Notes: generated by a model from the sequence alone, not told the origin. Shown: positions 1-6,963, numbered from the stretch's first letter. The stretch: 8,790 nucleotides of DNA from Cyanothece sp. UBA12306 (GCA_003448685.1 DLXW01000037.1:29235-38024); one strand, 5' to 3'. A program made the numbers and translations.

Positions 1-1
1 A

Positions 2-538
2 GTGGAACCGGAGTTATTTGTCGAAGCAGTTGATGCAGGGGCAGATTTAATTGAAATTGGCAATTTTGATGCTTTTTATGCCCAAGGACGGATTTTTGAA
101 GCAAAAGAGGTTTTAGAATTAACTCAAAAAACCCGTTCTCTTCTTCCTGAGATTACCTTATCGGTGACGGTTCCCCATATTCTACCCCTAGATGAACAGG
201 TGCAGTTAGCAGAGGCATTAGTTAAAGCGGGCGCTGATCTGATCCAAACCGAAGGCGGAACCAGTAGTCAGCCTACCCATGCAGGAACTTTGGGGTTAAT
301 GGAAAAGGCTACTCCTACTTTAGCCGCAGCTTACAGCATTTCTCGTGCCGTATCTATTCCTGTATTATGTGCCTCCGGTTTGTCTTCGGTTACAGTTCCT
401 TTGGCGATCGCTGCGGGTGCATCTGGTGTAGGTGTGGGTTCAGCTATTAACCAACTCAACGATGAAGTTGCTATGGTGGCAGCGGTTCGTTCTTTGGTGG
501 AAGCATTAACTACTAATTCTGTTGTTGTTCGTGCCTAA
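2..538 (+). CDS. ycf23: DUF561/Ycf23 family protein, 5' truncated by window edge
   Basis: This is the C-terminal 178 residues of a Ycf23 (DUF561) protein, a family conserved in cyanobacteria and some algal plastids whose biochemical role is unsettled. The GTG at position 2 is probably an internal valine: full-length members are about 245-250 residues and carry VEPELF in mid-protein, so roughly 70 residues lie to the left. Visible features are those of a TIM-barrel-like fold: the early GADLIEIGNFDAFYAQGR segment, the central ADLIQTEGG strand, and a C-terminal LCASGLSS followed by a glycine-rich AAGASGVGVGSAIN stretch that resembles a phosphate-binding end of a barrel. The stop codon is TAA. 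A hairpin repeat starts 14 nt downstream, and the next gene is convergent. The family call is confident; any enzymatic activity is not known. Confidence 0.9.
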   Translation: MEPELFVEAVDAGADLIEIGNFDAFYAQGRIFEAKEVLELTQKTRSLLPEITLSVTVPHILPLDEQVQLAEALVKAGADLIQTEGGTSSQPTHAGTLGLMEKATPTLAAAYSISRAVSIPVLCASGLSSVTVPLAIAAGASGVGVGSAINQLNDEVAMVAAVRSLVEALTTNSVVVRA

Positions 539-552
539 ATCTTAGCTCAAAA

Positions 553-585
553 TGTAGGGTGTGTTAGCTTGGCATAACGCGCCCT
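553..585 (+). repeat. TGTAGG-type hairpin repeat after ycf23
   Basis: A short interspersed palindromic repeat begins TGTAGGGTGTGTTA and ends TAACGCGCCCT. Arms 556-566 and 575-585 pair over 11 bp around an 8-nt loop. Two of the pairs are G-U and exist only in RNA copied in the + direction; in minus-strand RNA they become A-C mismatches. It sits 14 nt after the ycf23 stop and abuts the stop codon of the convergent 149-aa gene. I recognise the general type (TGTAGGGTGCGTTAG...TAACGCACC) as common between genes in cyanobacteria and other bacteria. It may stabilise or end the ycf23 mRNA, but only three U residues follow the stem, so it is not a canonical terminator. Confidence 0.7.
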
Positions 586-1035
586 TTACCATTTATTAAA
601 TCTATAATAAATATTTCCTTCGGTTTTTTTACGACTTCCTTTAAGTTCTTGTAATTTATTGTTTAAATATTCTGTAATTTCTTCTGGAGGCAATTGGGTT
701 GCTTGCATAAAGCTTAAAACACTAATATTACCTTGTCCTTCTTCTAATAACTTATAAAATATTTTGTCTATATCTTTTTTGATTGATTTTAAATATAAAT
801 AAATTGACAAAGCATACACTATTGATGTGATCAAGCCAAAAAAGTGAAATAATGGGTCTTTAAAAATAGAGTCAATAAAGACAAACTCAAAAATTACAAA
901 AAAAGCTAATGCTATCCAAAATATATAGGCAAATTTTAGTCTTTCTTTCTCTGTTTTTGCTTTTAATCTAAATAAAAAATAGCCATAAAATATTAATGTC
1001 AAGAATATATATAACGTCCAATTTCCCCAATTCAT
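586..1035 (-). CDS. Hypothetical membrane protein with C-terminal helical (possibly winged-helix) domain
   Basis: This is a 149-residue protein of unknown function. Three hydrophobic segments are visible, at about residues 5-24, 36-54 and 64-83, and a charged Lys-rich linker separates the first two. After the last segment comes a soluble tail (about 85-149) containing NISVLSFMQATQLPPEEITEYL and ending in a G-N-I-Y-Y-R-F motif. That tail resembles the small helix-turn-helix/winged-helix-like tails I associate with some cyanobacterial membrane proteins, with an ISVL.(A)...L..EE...YL pattern followed by a YYRF beta-wing; this is pattern recognition, not a database match. The ATG is supported by a GAGGA Shine-Dalgarno at 1043-1047, 7 nt upstream. 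The gene is very AT-rich and lies 60 bp downstream of the DUF3352 gene on the same strand, so co-transcription is possible. Its stop codon abuts the hairpin repeat at 553-585. Confidence 0.8.
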   Translation of the reverse strand: MNWGNWTLYIFLTLIFYGYFLFRLKAKTEKERLKFAYIFWIALAFFVIFEFVFIDSIFKDPLFHFFGLITSIVYALSIYLYLKSIKKDIDKIFYKLLEEGQGNISVLSFMQATQLPPEEITEYLNNKLQELKGSRKKTEGNIYYRFNKW

Positions 1036-1042
1036 TTATTAA

Positions 1043-1047
1043 TCCTC
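1043..1047 (-). promoter_or_regulatory. Shine-Dalgarno (GAGGA) for the 149-aa membrane protein
   Basis: Reading the minus strand, GAGGA lies 7 nt before the ATG at 1035. It is one of only two clear ribosome-binding sites among the complete genes here and fixes the start of this gene. Confidence 0.6.
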
Positions 1048-1095
1048 AATTGGTGTAAAATTTATTTTAATCTAGGTATGTATTTTTCATAAATC

Positions 1096-2739
1096 TTACT
1101 TTATTACTGATTTTAAAGACAAAATAACATCAACTTGACTGGTTGATTTATTAGGTTGAGTTACGGTCATACCTAATCCTTCAATGGACTCAAGAATCGT
1201 TTTTGCTTCAGGATCGATGATAGTTCCAGGTAAACCATCAAGGCTAATTATTATTTGTTCAATATCTAAAAAACCGTAACCTAAATTATTATCTGGTAAA
1301 GAATTTTGGATGTCTTTAAATTTGGAGTTCTGAGGTAAAGATGAGTTTTTTTGTTCTGTTTTAACAGTTGCCCATGAGGTTCCAGAAGTTAACATAAAAG
1401 ACTGATTTGCAATCCAACCATAGGAAAGAACAGTACCTTGTTGAGGAATAGTCCATTCCGTCAAATTAATAGCTCCTACTTGGCTTTGATTTAACTTAAT
1501 AAATGGGGTAAATTTAGCCATCTGATCTAATTTTTTGATTGCAGTTTCGGCTGTGGGACGATCGCTGGTTTCAATTACCATCATTGCTCCGATCCCTAAA
1601 TTAGCAATTCCTCCTTTTTTCAGGTTCAAAATACCTAAAGCAAATTCTCCATCCATCCAGCCAAAAACATCTTGATCAGCCTCAAGATTAGCTGTTTTAA
1701 ATCCTTGTCTAACTTGTGTGACAAAACCTTTTAATTCTGGTTCTTGTTGTGATTGTTCAACTAAATTTTCCCATCCCTCATTAATACCTTTACCATTAAT
1801 AAATGCTAAGGTATTTTGAGGAAATTCTGTTAACACTTCTCCACTTACTGATTGAGGAAATTTAACTATTTGCTCTGGTTTTACTTTGGCGATCGCTTGT
1901 AAATGTAAGCCAACTTTTTCCGCACTAATTCCCATTACCATTGATTCCACTGCTTTTAATTGTTTCAAGGTAGTAGCAGGAATTTCTCTTCCTTGTGATT
2001 TGATAGTTTGTTCCATCATTTGAGAATAGTCAGGAAGATAAACTTGTATCAGGGGATTTTCTAACTTCAAACGTTGGGAAACCATCTGTTTAAAACCAGG
2101 TTTTTTGGCGTAGGAAGGCTCTCCTTTAAAAGTATCAATAGCTTGTTCAACGGTTTCAGATTTTTCTGAGAGAACAATTTGATCTCCTACCAATGCCCAA
2201 ATAAAGCGATCTCCTTTGGAGTTAGTTGTCTCAACAATACTAATTCCTTTATAATCCCTTTTTTCAAAAGTAATTTCTGGTTCTTTTTCTAATTTTTTAG
2301 AAAATTGATCTGCTTTAATTTTATCTTTAATTCCTATAACTAATAATATCTGATTTTGATCTATTTTTTTTGATGATAAATTACCAGGAAGTAAGGCAAA
2401 AGTTAATCCATCAATCCAAGGTTTAATATCTTGATCAAAGGTAATTTTAGTATTAGGAAATGTTTCTTTTTCCCATTCTTCTAACCCATTTTTAATCGCT
2501 TGTTGGGTTTGGGGAGTTCCATATTGGGTTAATTGCTTCCAGTCTTGATTATTCGTGGAAATAAAACTGCTAGCAAAAGCAGATTCAGGAACTACTTGAG
2601 CTCCCTGTAAAGCGATGTTATCTTGGGAGGGTTTCCCCCCTTGAAAATAATAGTAAGCACCAACTCCTGTCCCAATTAAGACTATTACAGTTCCTAATAT
2701 AGGGAGGAAACCGCATCCTGATTTATTCGAGTTTGACAT
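1096..2739 (-). CDS. DUF3352 domain-containing membrane-anchored protein
   Basis: This 547-residue protein belongs to the DUF3352 family, found mainly in cyanobacteria and of unknown function. The N-terminus (MSNSNKSGCG) is followed by a hydrophobic segment at about residues 11-32, then a Gly/Pro/Ser/Gln-rich linker, so the remaining ~510 residues probably lie outside the cytoplasm (periplasm or thylakoid lumen), held by a single membrane anchor. Family-like features are VVPESAFASSFIST near residues 49-62, followed by a W-K-Q-L-x-Q-Y-G-T-P segment, and later repeated alpha/beta blocks with GWENLVEQSQ and DVFGWMDGEFALGI. No catalytic motif is recognisable. The start is the first ATG and gives a full anchor; the sequence before it is A/T-rich with no Shine-Dalgarno. 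It follows tex by 157 bp on the same strand and may share its transcript or have its own weak promoter. Confidence 0.85.
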   Translation of the reverse strand: MSNSNKSGCGFLPILGTVIVLIGTGVGAYYYFQGGKPSQDNIALQGAQVVPESAFASSFISTNNQDWKQLTQYGTPQTQQAIKNGLEEWEKETFPNTKITFDQDIKPWIDGLTFALLPGNLSSKKIDQNQILLVIGIKDKIKADQFSKKLEKEPEITFEKRDYKGISIVETTNSKGDRFIWALVGDQIVLSEKSETVEQAIDTFKGEPSYAKKPGFKQMVSQRLKLENPLIQVYLPDYSQMMEQTIKSQGREIPATTLKQLKAVESMVMGISAEKVGLHLQAIAKVKPEQIVKFPQSVSGEVLTEFPQNTLAFINGKGINEGWENLVEQSQQEPELKGFVTQVRQGFKTANLEADQDVFGWMDGEFALGILNLKKGGIANLGIGAMMVIETSDRPTAETAIKKLDQMAKFTPFIKLNQSQVGAINLTEWTIPQQGTVLSYGWIANQSFMLTSGTSWATVKTEQKNSSLPQNSKFKDIQNSLPDNNLGYGFLDIEQIIISLDGLPGTIIDPEAKTILESIEGLGMTVTQPNKSTSQVDVILSLKSVIK

Positions 2740-2896
2740 AAAATTTTTTAAGGGGAATAATTGAGAGATTTATTAATTCTAATATTAACATATAGTATTT
2801 CTCTGAAATCTAGCTAAAACCTACCTTTTGAACTGCTGTCTCCTTTCTTTTGTCTCCAAATCAAAAAACTCTGTAACTAACCATTATTAAGTGTTG
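2740..2896 (-). other. Intergenic region between tex and the DUF3352 gene
   Basis: This 157-bp AT-rich spacer has no convincing ORF and no strong terminator after the tex stop. It contains a 7-bp direct repeat, TGTCTCC at 2837-2843 and 2851-2857, separated by a degenerate middle unit (TTTCTTT) so that the whole reads as three 7-bp units. A small inverted repeat (ATTTC / GAAAT, 3-nt loop) lies at 2797-2809. On the minus strand, TATATG and TAATAT hexamers near 2781-2796 are possible -10 elements for the DUF3352 gene, but no good -35 is placed ahead of them. Confidence 0.4.
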
Positions 2897-5050
2897 CTAT
2901 ACATCTTTCATTGATAAGCTAATTCGCTTTAGTTTTTCATTAACTTCCAAGATTTTGACTTGAATGACTTGTCCCACTTTAACTATTTCTTTAGGATCAT
3001 TGATAAAATAATTAGCTAATTGAGAAATATGAACCAGTCCATCTTGATGAACTCCAATATCGACAAATGCACCAAAATTAACTACATTTGTCACTACTCC
3101 TTCTAGGATCATTCCTTCGATTAAATCCCTAATTTCTGTTACTCCTTCTTTAAAGATTGCATACTTAAATTCTTCTCTGGGATCTCGTCCTGGTTTTTCT
3201 AATTCAGTGATCACATCTTTGAGAGTAGGTAAACCAATAGTATCGGTTACAAATTGCTCAAGATTAATATTTTGCAACTGAGAATTAACTTGAGTAATTT
3301 TGGATAGGGGTAGGTTTAAACTGGTAGCAATAGCTTGAACTAGGGGATAACTTTCTGGGTGGACAGCCGTATTATCTAAGGGATTTTCTCCTCCTCTAAT
3401 TCTTAAAAACCCTGCTGCTTGTTCAAATGCTTTTGCTCCTAATTTACTAACTTTTAGTAACTGTTTTCTGGTTTGAAAAACTCCATTATTATTGCGATAT
3501 TCAACAATATTGTTAGCGATAGTTGGGGTAATTCCAGAAACAAATGCTAACAGTGCTGACGAAGCTGTATTTAAGTCCACTCCTACATAATTAACACAGC
3601 TTTCAACAGTTTCTTCTAGTTTCTTTTTGAGTAATTTTTGATCCACATCGTGTTGATATTGTCCTACACCAATAGATTTAGGATCTATTTTAACTAATTC
3701 AGCTAAGGGATCTTGTAATCTTCTACCAATACTAATTGCTCCCCTCACAGTAACATCAAGTTCGGGGAATTCTTTCCTGGCTAAATCACTAGCTGAATAG
3801 ATAGATGCTCCAGATTCATTAACAATAACTTTAATGGGTTTATGATCTAAATTGTGAATAATTTCTAGGATAAATTGATCAGTTTCACGCGAAGCTGTTC
3901 CATTACCAATAGCAATCAATTCAATCTGATATTTTTGGAGCAAGTTTTTAACAATAATAGCTGCTTCTTTCCTTTTTTCTGCTCCCGTATGGGGAAAGAT
4001 AGCGGTATATTCTAAAAATTGTCCGGTTTCTGATAAAATAGCCACCTTACAACCAGTCCGAAAACCTGGATCAATAGCTAAAGTTGGTTTCATTCCTGCG
4101 GGGGGAGATAATAATAATTCTTTGAGGTTAATTTCAAAGGTTTTAATAGATTCAAGATCAGCCCAATTTTTACGATCTGTTCGTATTTCTCTAATCAAAG
4201 AAGGTTTGATTAAACGATTAAAAGCATCTTTGATGATTTGTTGATAAAACTGTTTAATTTGTGTGTTTTTAGTTTGAATTTCTTGAGTAGCTAAATAGGA
4301 TAAAATAAAGGACTCATCAAAGTCAATATTTATGGTTAATATTCCTTCTACTTCACCACGAAATAAAGCTAAGATATTATGGGGAGCAATTTTTTTGACT
4401 TTAGCTTGAAAGTTTCTATACATTTCATATTTAGTGCTTCCCTCGGGATATTCGCTCTTAATCTTAGAAATAAAAATTCCTTCTTTTATTAAATATTCTC
4501 TAAGATAAGCTCTTAGTTCTGCTTTTTCAGATACTTCTTCTGCTAAAATATCAGAAGCCCCATTAAGGGCATCTTCAACTGTTTTAACTTGTAGTTCCTG
4601 GGCAATATATTTTTGTGCTTCTTCTATTAAGGGAAGCGGTTGTGCGAGGGGCTGATTTAGTGATTTAATCAATTGTGCTAGGGGTTCTAATCCTTTTTCC
4701 CTAGCCATAGTTGCTCTGGTACGTCTTTTAGGTTTATAAGGCAAATATAAGTCTTCAAGTTCAGTTTTTTGTAAGCAAGATTCTATTTTATTTTTTAGTT
4801 CTCCTGTGAGCTTATTTTGAGAATTTATTGCTTCTAAAATAACCTGTTTACGTTTTTCTAATTCTGTTAAATAATTATACTTTTCCCAAATATACCGTAA
4901 TTGAATTTCATCAAGAGAATCTGTTTTTTCTTTACGATAACGAGCAATAAAAGGAATAGTAGCTCCTTCTGATAATAAGTTTAAGGCATTTTGGACTTGA
5001 TCAGAACTCAGGGAAGTTTCAGAGGCAATTACTTTGATAACGTTAAGCAT
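2897..5050 (-). CDS. tex: Tex family RNA-binding protein (S1 domain)
   Basis: Tex (YhgF in E. coli) is a conserved cytoplasmic nucleic-acid-binding protein linked to transcription and RNA handling. At 717 residues this copy is full length, slightly shorter than proteobacterial members. Domains in order: an N-terminal helical region with the hallmark EGATIPFIARYRKEKT (28-43) and LYLPYKPKRRTRATMAREKG (101-120); a YqgF/RuvC-like domain starting at LAIDPGFRTGCK (324-335, Asp327); a highly conserved core from NESGASIYSAS (411) to IGVGQYQHDV (460-469); a helix-hairpin-helix region at about 485-553; and a C-terminal S1 RNA-binding domain at about 646-714 with GVVTNVVNFGAFVDIGVHQD. The start MLNVIKVIAS matches family starts, although no Shine-Dalgarno is visible. 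A hairpin repeat lies 18-49 nt upstream, between ybjQ and tex. It is probably co-transcribed with ybjQ (66-bp gap). The stop is TAG. Confidence 0.96.
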   Translation of the reverse strand: MLNVIKVIASETSLSSDQVQNALNLLSEGATIPFIARYRKEKTDSLDEIQLRYIWEKYNYLTELEKRKQVILEAINSQNKLTGELKNKIESCLQKTELEDLYLPYKPKRRTRATMAREKGLEPLAQLIKSLNQPLAQPLPLIEEAQKYIAQELQVKTVEDALNGASDILAEEVSEKAELRAYLREYLIKEGIFISKIKSEYPEGSTKYEMYRNFQAKVKKIAPHNILALFRGEVEGILTINIDFDESFILSYLATQEIQTKNTQIKQFYQQIIKDAFNRLIKPSLIREIRTDRKNWADLESIKTFEINLKELLLSPPAGMKPTLAIDPGFRTGCKVAILSETGQFLEYTAIFPHTGAEKRKEAAIIVKNLLQKYQIELIAIGNGTASRETDQFILEIIHNLDHKPIKVIVNESGASIYSASDLARKEFPELDVTVRGAISIGRRLQDPLAELVKIDPKSIGVGQYQHDVDQKLLKKKLEETVESCVNYVGVDLNTASSALLAFVSGITPTIANNIVEYRNNNGVFQTRKQLLKVSKLGAKAFEQAAGFLRIRGGENPLDNTAVHPESYPLVQAIATSLNLPLSKITQVNSQLQNINLEQFVTDTIGLPTLKDVITELEKPGRDPREEFKYAIFKEGVTEIRDLIEGMILEGVVTNVVNFGAFVDIGVHQDGLVHISQLANYFINDPKEIVKVGQVIQVKILEVNEKLKRISLSMKDV

Positions 5051-5067
5051 ATAAATAATAGGGAAGT

Positions 5068-5099
5068 GGTCGGGTTTTGTTATCTTAACCCAACCTACA
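5068..5099 (-). repeat. TGTAGG-type hairpin repeat between ybjQ and tex
   Basis: On the minus strand this reads TGTAGGTTGGGTTA, then a loop, then AACCCGACC. The arms 5095-5087 and 5076-5068 pair over 9 bp around a 10-nt loop. One pair is a U-G wobble that holds only in minus-strand RNA (it would be C-A on the other strand). It begins 17 nt after the ybjQ stop codon and ends 17 nt before the tex ATG, so it lies in a possible ybjQ-tex transcript. I recognise the TGTAGGTTGGGTT...AAACCCAAC type as a frequent interspersed repeat of cyanobacteria. It shares 12 of its first 14 bases with the repeat after ycf23. Confidence 0.7.
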
Positions 5100-5116
5100 A
5101 ATGCTAGTTGTTTTTA

Positions 5117-5431
5117 TTAGTATTTAACAGCAGTTCCTGCGGCACATACCATAATCATATTATGGGTAGTAACCTGTTCAAAATCCAACTGAATAGAGAT
5201 GATAGCATTGGCGCCCATAGCAACTGCTCTTTCTTCCAATTCTTTTAATGCTAGTTCTTTAGCTTTAACCAAAGATTCTTCATATTCTTTACTACGAGTT
5301 CCCACGAGTTCTCGGAGACTAGCAGCAATATCTTTAATGGGATTAGTTCCTAGAATAACTTCTCCTGTAACTAAACCCAAATACTCGACAATTTTTGTTT
5401 CCCCAAGATCGGGTGTTGTTGTTAATAACAT
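5117..5431 (-). CDS. YbjQ/UPF0145 family protein
   Basis: This 104-residue protein is of the usual length for the YbjQ (UPF0145) family, small cytoplasmic proteins often labelled heavy-metal-binding, with a pentameric fold but no established function. Visible hallmarks are the early beta segment LGLVTGEVILGTN (18-30), a central helix with GTRSKEYEESLVKAKELA (44-61), the signature MGANAIISIQLDFE (72-85), and a final strand containing MVCAAGTAV (94-102) with the protein's only cysteine (Cys96). It lies 80 bp downstream of gor and 66 bp upstream of tex on the same strand. No strong Shine-Dalgarno precedes the ATG. A -35-like TTGACA occurs upstream at 5464-5469 but is paired only with a poor -10, so it may be read from gor or from this weak promoter. 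The family assignment is firm; metal binding here is not shown. Confidence 0.92.
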   Translation of the reverse strand: MLLTTTPDLGETKIVEYLGLVTGEVILGTNPIKDIAASLRELVGTRSKEYEESLVKAKELALKELEERAVAMGANAIISIQLDFEQVTTHNMIMVCAAGTAVKY

Positions 5432-5440
5432 GAATTTTTG

Positions 5441-5469
5441 TGCTTACTAAAATAACTAAATTTTGTCAA
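5441..5469 (-). promoter_or_regulatory. Possible weak promoter for ybjQ
   Basis: On the minus strand a perfect -35 hexamer TTGACA (5469-5464) is followed after 17 nt by TAAGCA (5446-5441), a poor -10. Transcription would start only a few bases before the ybjQ ATG. Just upstream, 5471-5486 can form a 6-bp hairpin (GTGGTG / CATCAC, one G-U pair, 4-nt loop) past the gor stop; it lacks a U tract. Confidence 0.25.
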
Positions 5470-5511
5470 TGTGATGATTTCACCACAGAATATATTATGC
5501 TGATAATTATC

Positions 5512-6864
5512 TTAGCGCATGGTAACAAATTCTTCAGCGGAACTGGGATGAATGCCAACAGTAGCATCGAAATCAGCTTTTTTCGCGCCCATTTTCACGG
5601 CGATCGCTACTCCTTGAATAATTTCAGCAGCGTGATCTCCTACCATGTGAGCGCCTAAAACAATATCGCTTTCTTGATGAACAATTAACTTCATTAAAGT
5701 CTTTTCTTCTTTATTGGGTAACACATAATACATAGGACGAAATTTACTCCGATAAACTTTAATTTTATCTTCTCCATACTTTTGTTTGGCTTCTGTTTCT
5801 GTTAAGCCAACTGTTGCTGCTTCGGGATAACTAAAGATAGCCGAAGGTACATTTTCATGACTCATTAAACGGGGTTTTCCGCCAAATTCTGTATCGGCAA
5901 AAGCTCGACCTTCGTTAATAGCTACGGGAGTCAAATTAATGCGATCGGTACAGTCTCCTACTGCATAAATATTGGGTTCAGCAGTTCGACTATGTTCATC
6001 CACTGCGATCGCTCCATTATTAACTTCTATTCCTGTATTTTCTAAGCCTAAATTAGCTATATTGGGTATGCGTCCGGTGGCAGCTAAACCAATAGTATCA
6101 GCTAAAAGCATATCCTGACAATTATCGCCTTGTAGAGATATTTTTAGTCCGTCAGGGGTGTTTTCTACCGCCGAGATGGAACAATTATTCAAAATACGAA
6201 TACCATGATTTTCCATGGCTTCTTGAATAGTGGATCTAATGTCTTCATCAAACCCTCTTAAAATTTTATCTCGGCGAATAATTTGGATCACATCCGATCC
6301 CAGTCCGTGCATAATACAAGCAAATTCTACGCCAATATAACCTCCTCCCCAGATAACAACTCGTTTTGGCTGTTGGGGAAGTTCAAACATAGCATCAGAG
6401 ATGACTAGGTGTTCTTTTCCTGGAATATCGGGTTTAACTGGATAACCACCCACTGCAATTAAAATTTTATCGGCGGTTACTTTTGTGTCTCCGACTTCCA
6501 CAGTATGGGGGTCAAGTAACTTGCCATAGGTGGGATATAATTGAACCTTAGAGTTATCTAACATCCTTTGGTAAATGCCATTGAGACGTTCGACTTCCCC
6601 TTCAACTGAAGTGATCATTTTATTCCAGTCTAGGCTACTTTTTAAGGGACTCCATCCATAACCTTCTGACTCTTGAAATAGACTGGGAAAATGGGAGGTA
6701 TAGACCATCAATTTTTTGGGGATACAGCCTCGGTTAACGCAGGTTCCTCCGAGACGACCCATTTCAGCTAATCCTACTTTAGCTCCATATTCAGCAGCCC
6801 GTCTAGCTGTTGCAATACCGCCGGAACCACCACCAATGACAAATAGATCGAAATCATAACTCAT
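5512..6864 (-). CDS. gor: Glutathione-disulfide reductase
   Basis: This 450-residue flavoprotein reduces oxidised glutathione with NADPH in the cytoplasm, maintaining the thiol pool against oxidative stress. Its length is normal for the family. In order: the FAD-binding GGGSGG (11-16); the redox-active disulfide CVNRGC (Cys42, Cys47); the pyridine-nucleotide motif GGGYIGVE (173-180), followed by IRRDKILRGFD (196-206) whose arginines fit NADPH preference; the second FAD contact YAVGDCTD (300-307); the dimerisation domain; and the C-terminal HPSSAEEFVTMR carrying the catalytic His439-Glu444 pair, a signature that separates glutathione reductase from lipoamide and mercuric reductases. The nucleotide motif has Gly where most glutathione reductases have Ala (GxGYIA). 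The start is supported by AGGAG at 6877-6881. The gene heads the minus-strand run and diverges from dacB. Confidence 0.96.
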   Translation of the reverse strand: MSYDFDLFVIGGGSGGIATARRAAEYGAKVGLAEMGRLGGTCVNRGCIPKKLMVYTSHFPSLFQESEGYGWSPLKSSLDWNKMITSVEGEVERLNGIYQRMLDNSKVQLYPTYGKLLDPHTVEVGDTKVTADKILIAVGGYPVKPDIPGKEHLVISDAMFELPQQPKRVVIWGGGYIGVEFACIMHGLGSDVIQIIRRDKILRGFDEDIRSTIQEAMENHGIRILNNCSISAVENTPDGLKISLQGDNCQDMLLADTIGLAATGRIPNIANLGLENTGIEVNNGAIAVDEHSRTAEPNIYAVGDCTDRINLTPVAINEGRAFADTEFGGKPRLMSHENVPSAIFSYPEAATVGLTETEAKQKYGEDKIKVYRSKFRPMYYVLPNKEEKTLMKLIVHQESDIVLGAHMVGDHAAEIIQGVAIAVKMGAKKADFDATVGIHPSSAEEFVTMR

Positions 6865-6963
6865 AATTCTAGAATACTCCTAATTTGTTGCAGAAACTTA
6901 CTACTATTGTTGGTCGTCTTTCTTTTATAATCTTAATACATTTTTGTAGCTTAATTAAGTTTA
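6865..6963. promoter_or_regulatory. Divergent gor/dacB promoter region
   Basis: This 99-bp spacer must hold the start signals for both flanking genes. On the + strand a perfect TATAAT lies at 6926-6931, 32 bp before the dacB ATG; the best hexamer at an 18-bp spacing (TACTAT, 6902-6907) is a poor -35, so activation or an alternative sigma factor is possible. On the minus strand AT-rich hexamers overlap the same site (TTATAA), but no confident gor promoter can be placed. No clear operator palindrome is seen, apart from TTAATTAA at 6951-6958. Confidence 0.45.
6877..6881 (-). promoter_or_regulatory. Shine-Dalgarno (AGGAG) for gor
   Basis: AGGAG on the minus strand lies 12 nt before the gor ATG at 6864. 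The spacing is slightly long, but the match is the best in the window and supports the chosen start, which also places the FAD motif at the usual distance from the N-terminus. Confidence 0.55.

Noticed and set aside
2..4. GTG as the true start of the Ycf23 protein
   Set aside because: The family has conserved sequence before this valine and is about 70 residues longer, so the gene is cut by the window edge.
5199..5450. Plus-strand open frame opposite ybjQ
   Set aside because: It is the antisense shadow of the YbjQ gene; the translation is low-complexity Ser/Ala/Leu with no family pattern and the opposing frame has strong motifs.
5501..5511. GATAATTATC palindrome just after gor as an operator or terminator
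   Set aside because: It is a 10-bp A/T palindrome without loop or U tract in a region rich in A/T; expected by chance often enough to carry no weight.
5440..5658. Plus-strand open frame overlapping the 3' end of gor
   Set aside because: Most of it lies antisense to the conserved C-terminus of glutathione reductase and the rest is an intergenic spacer; no Shine-Dalgarno or recognisable protein features.
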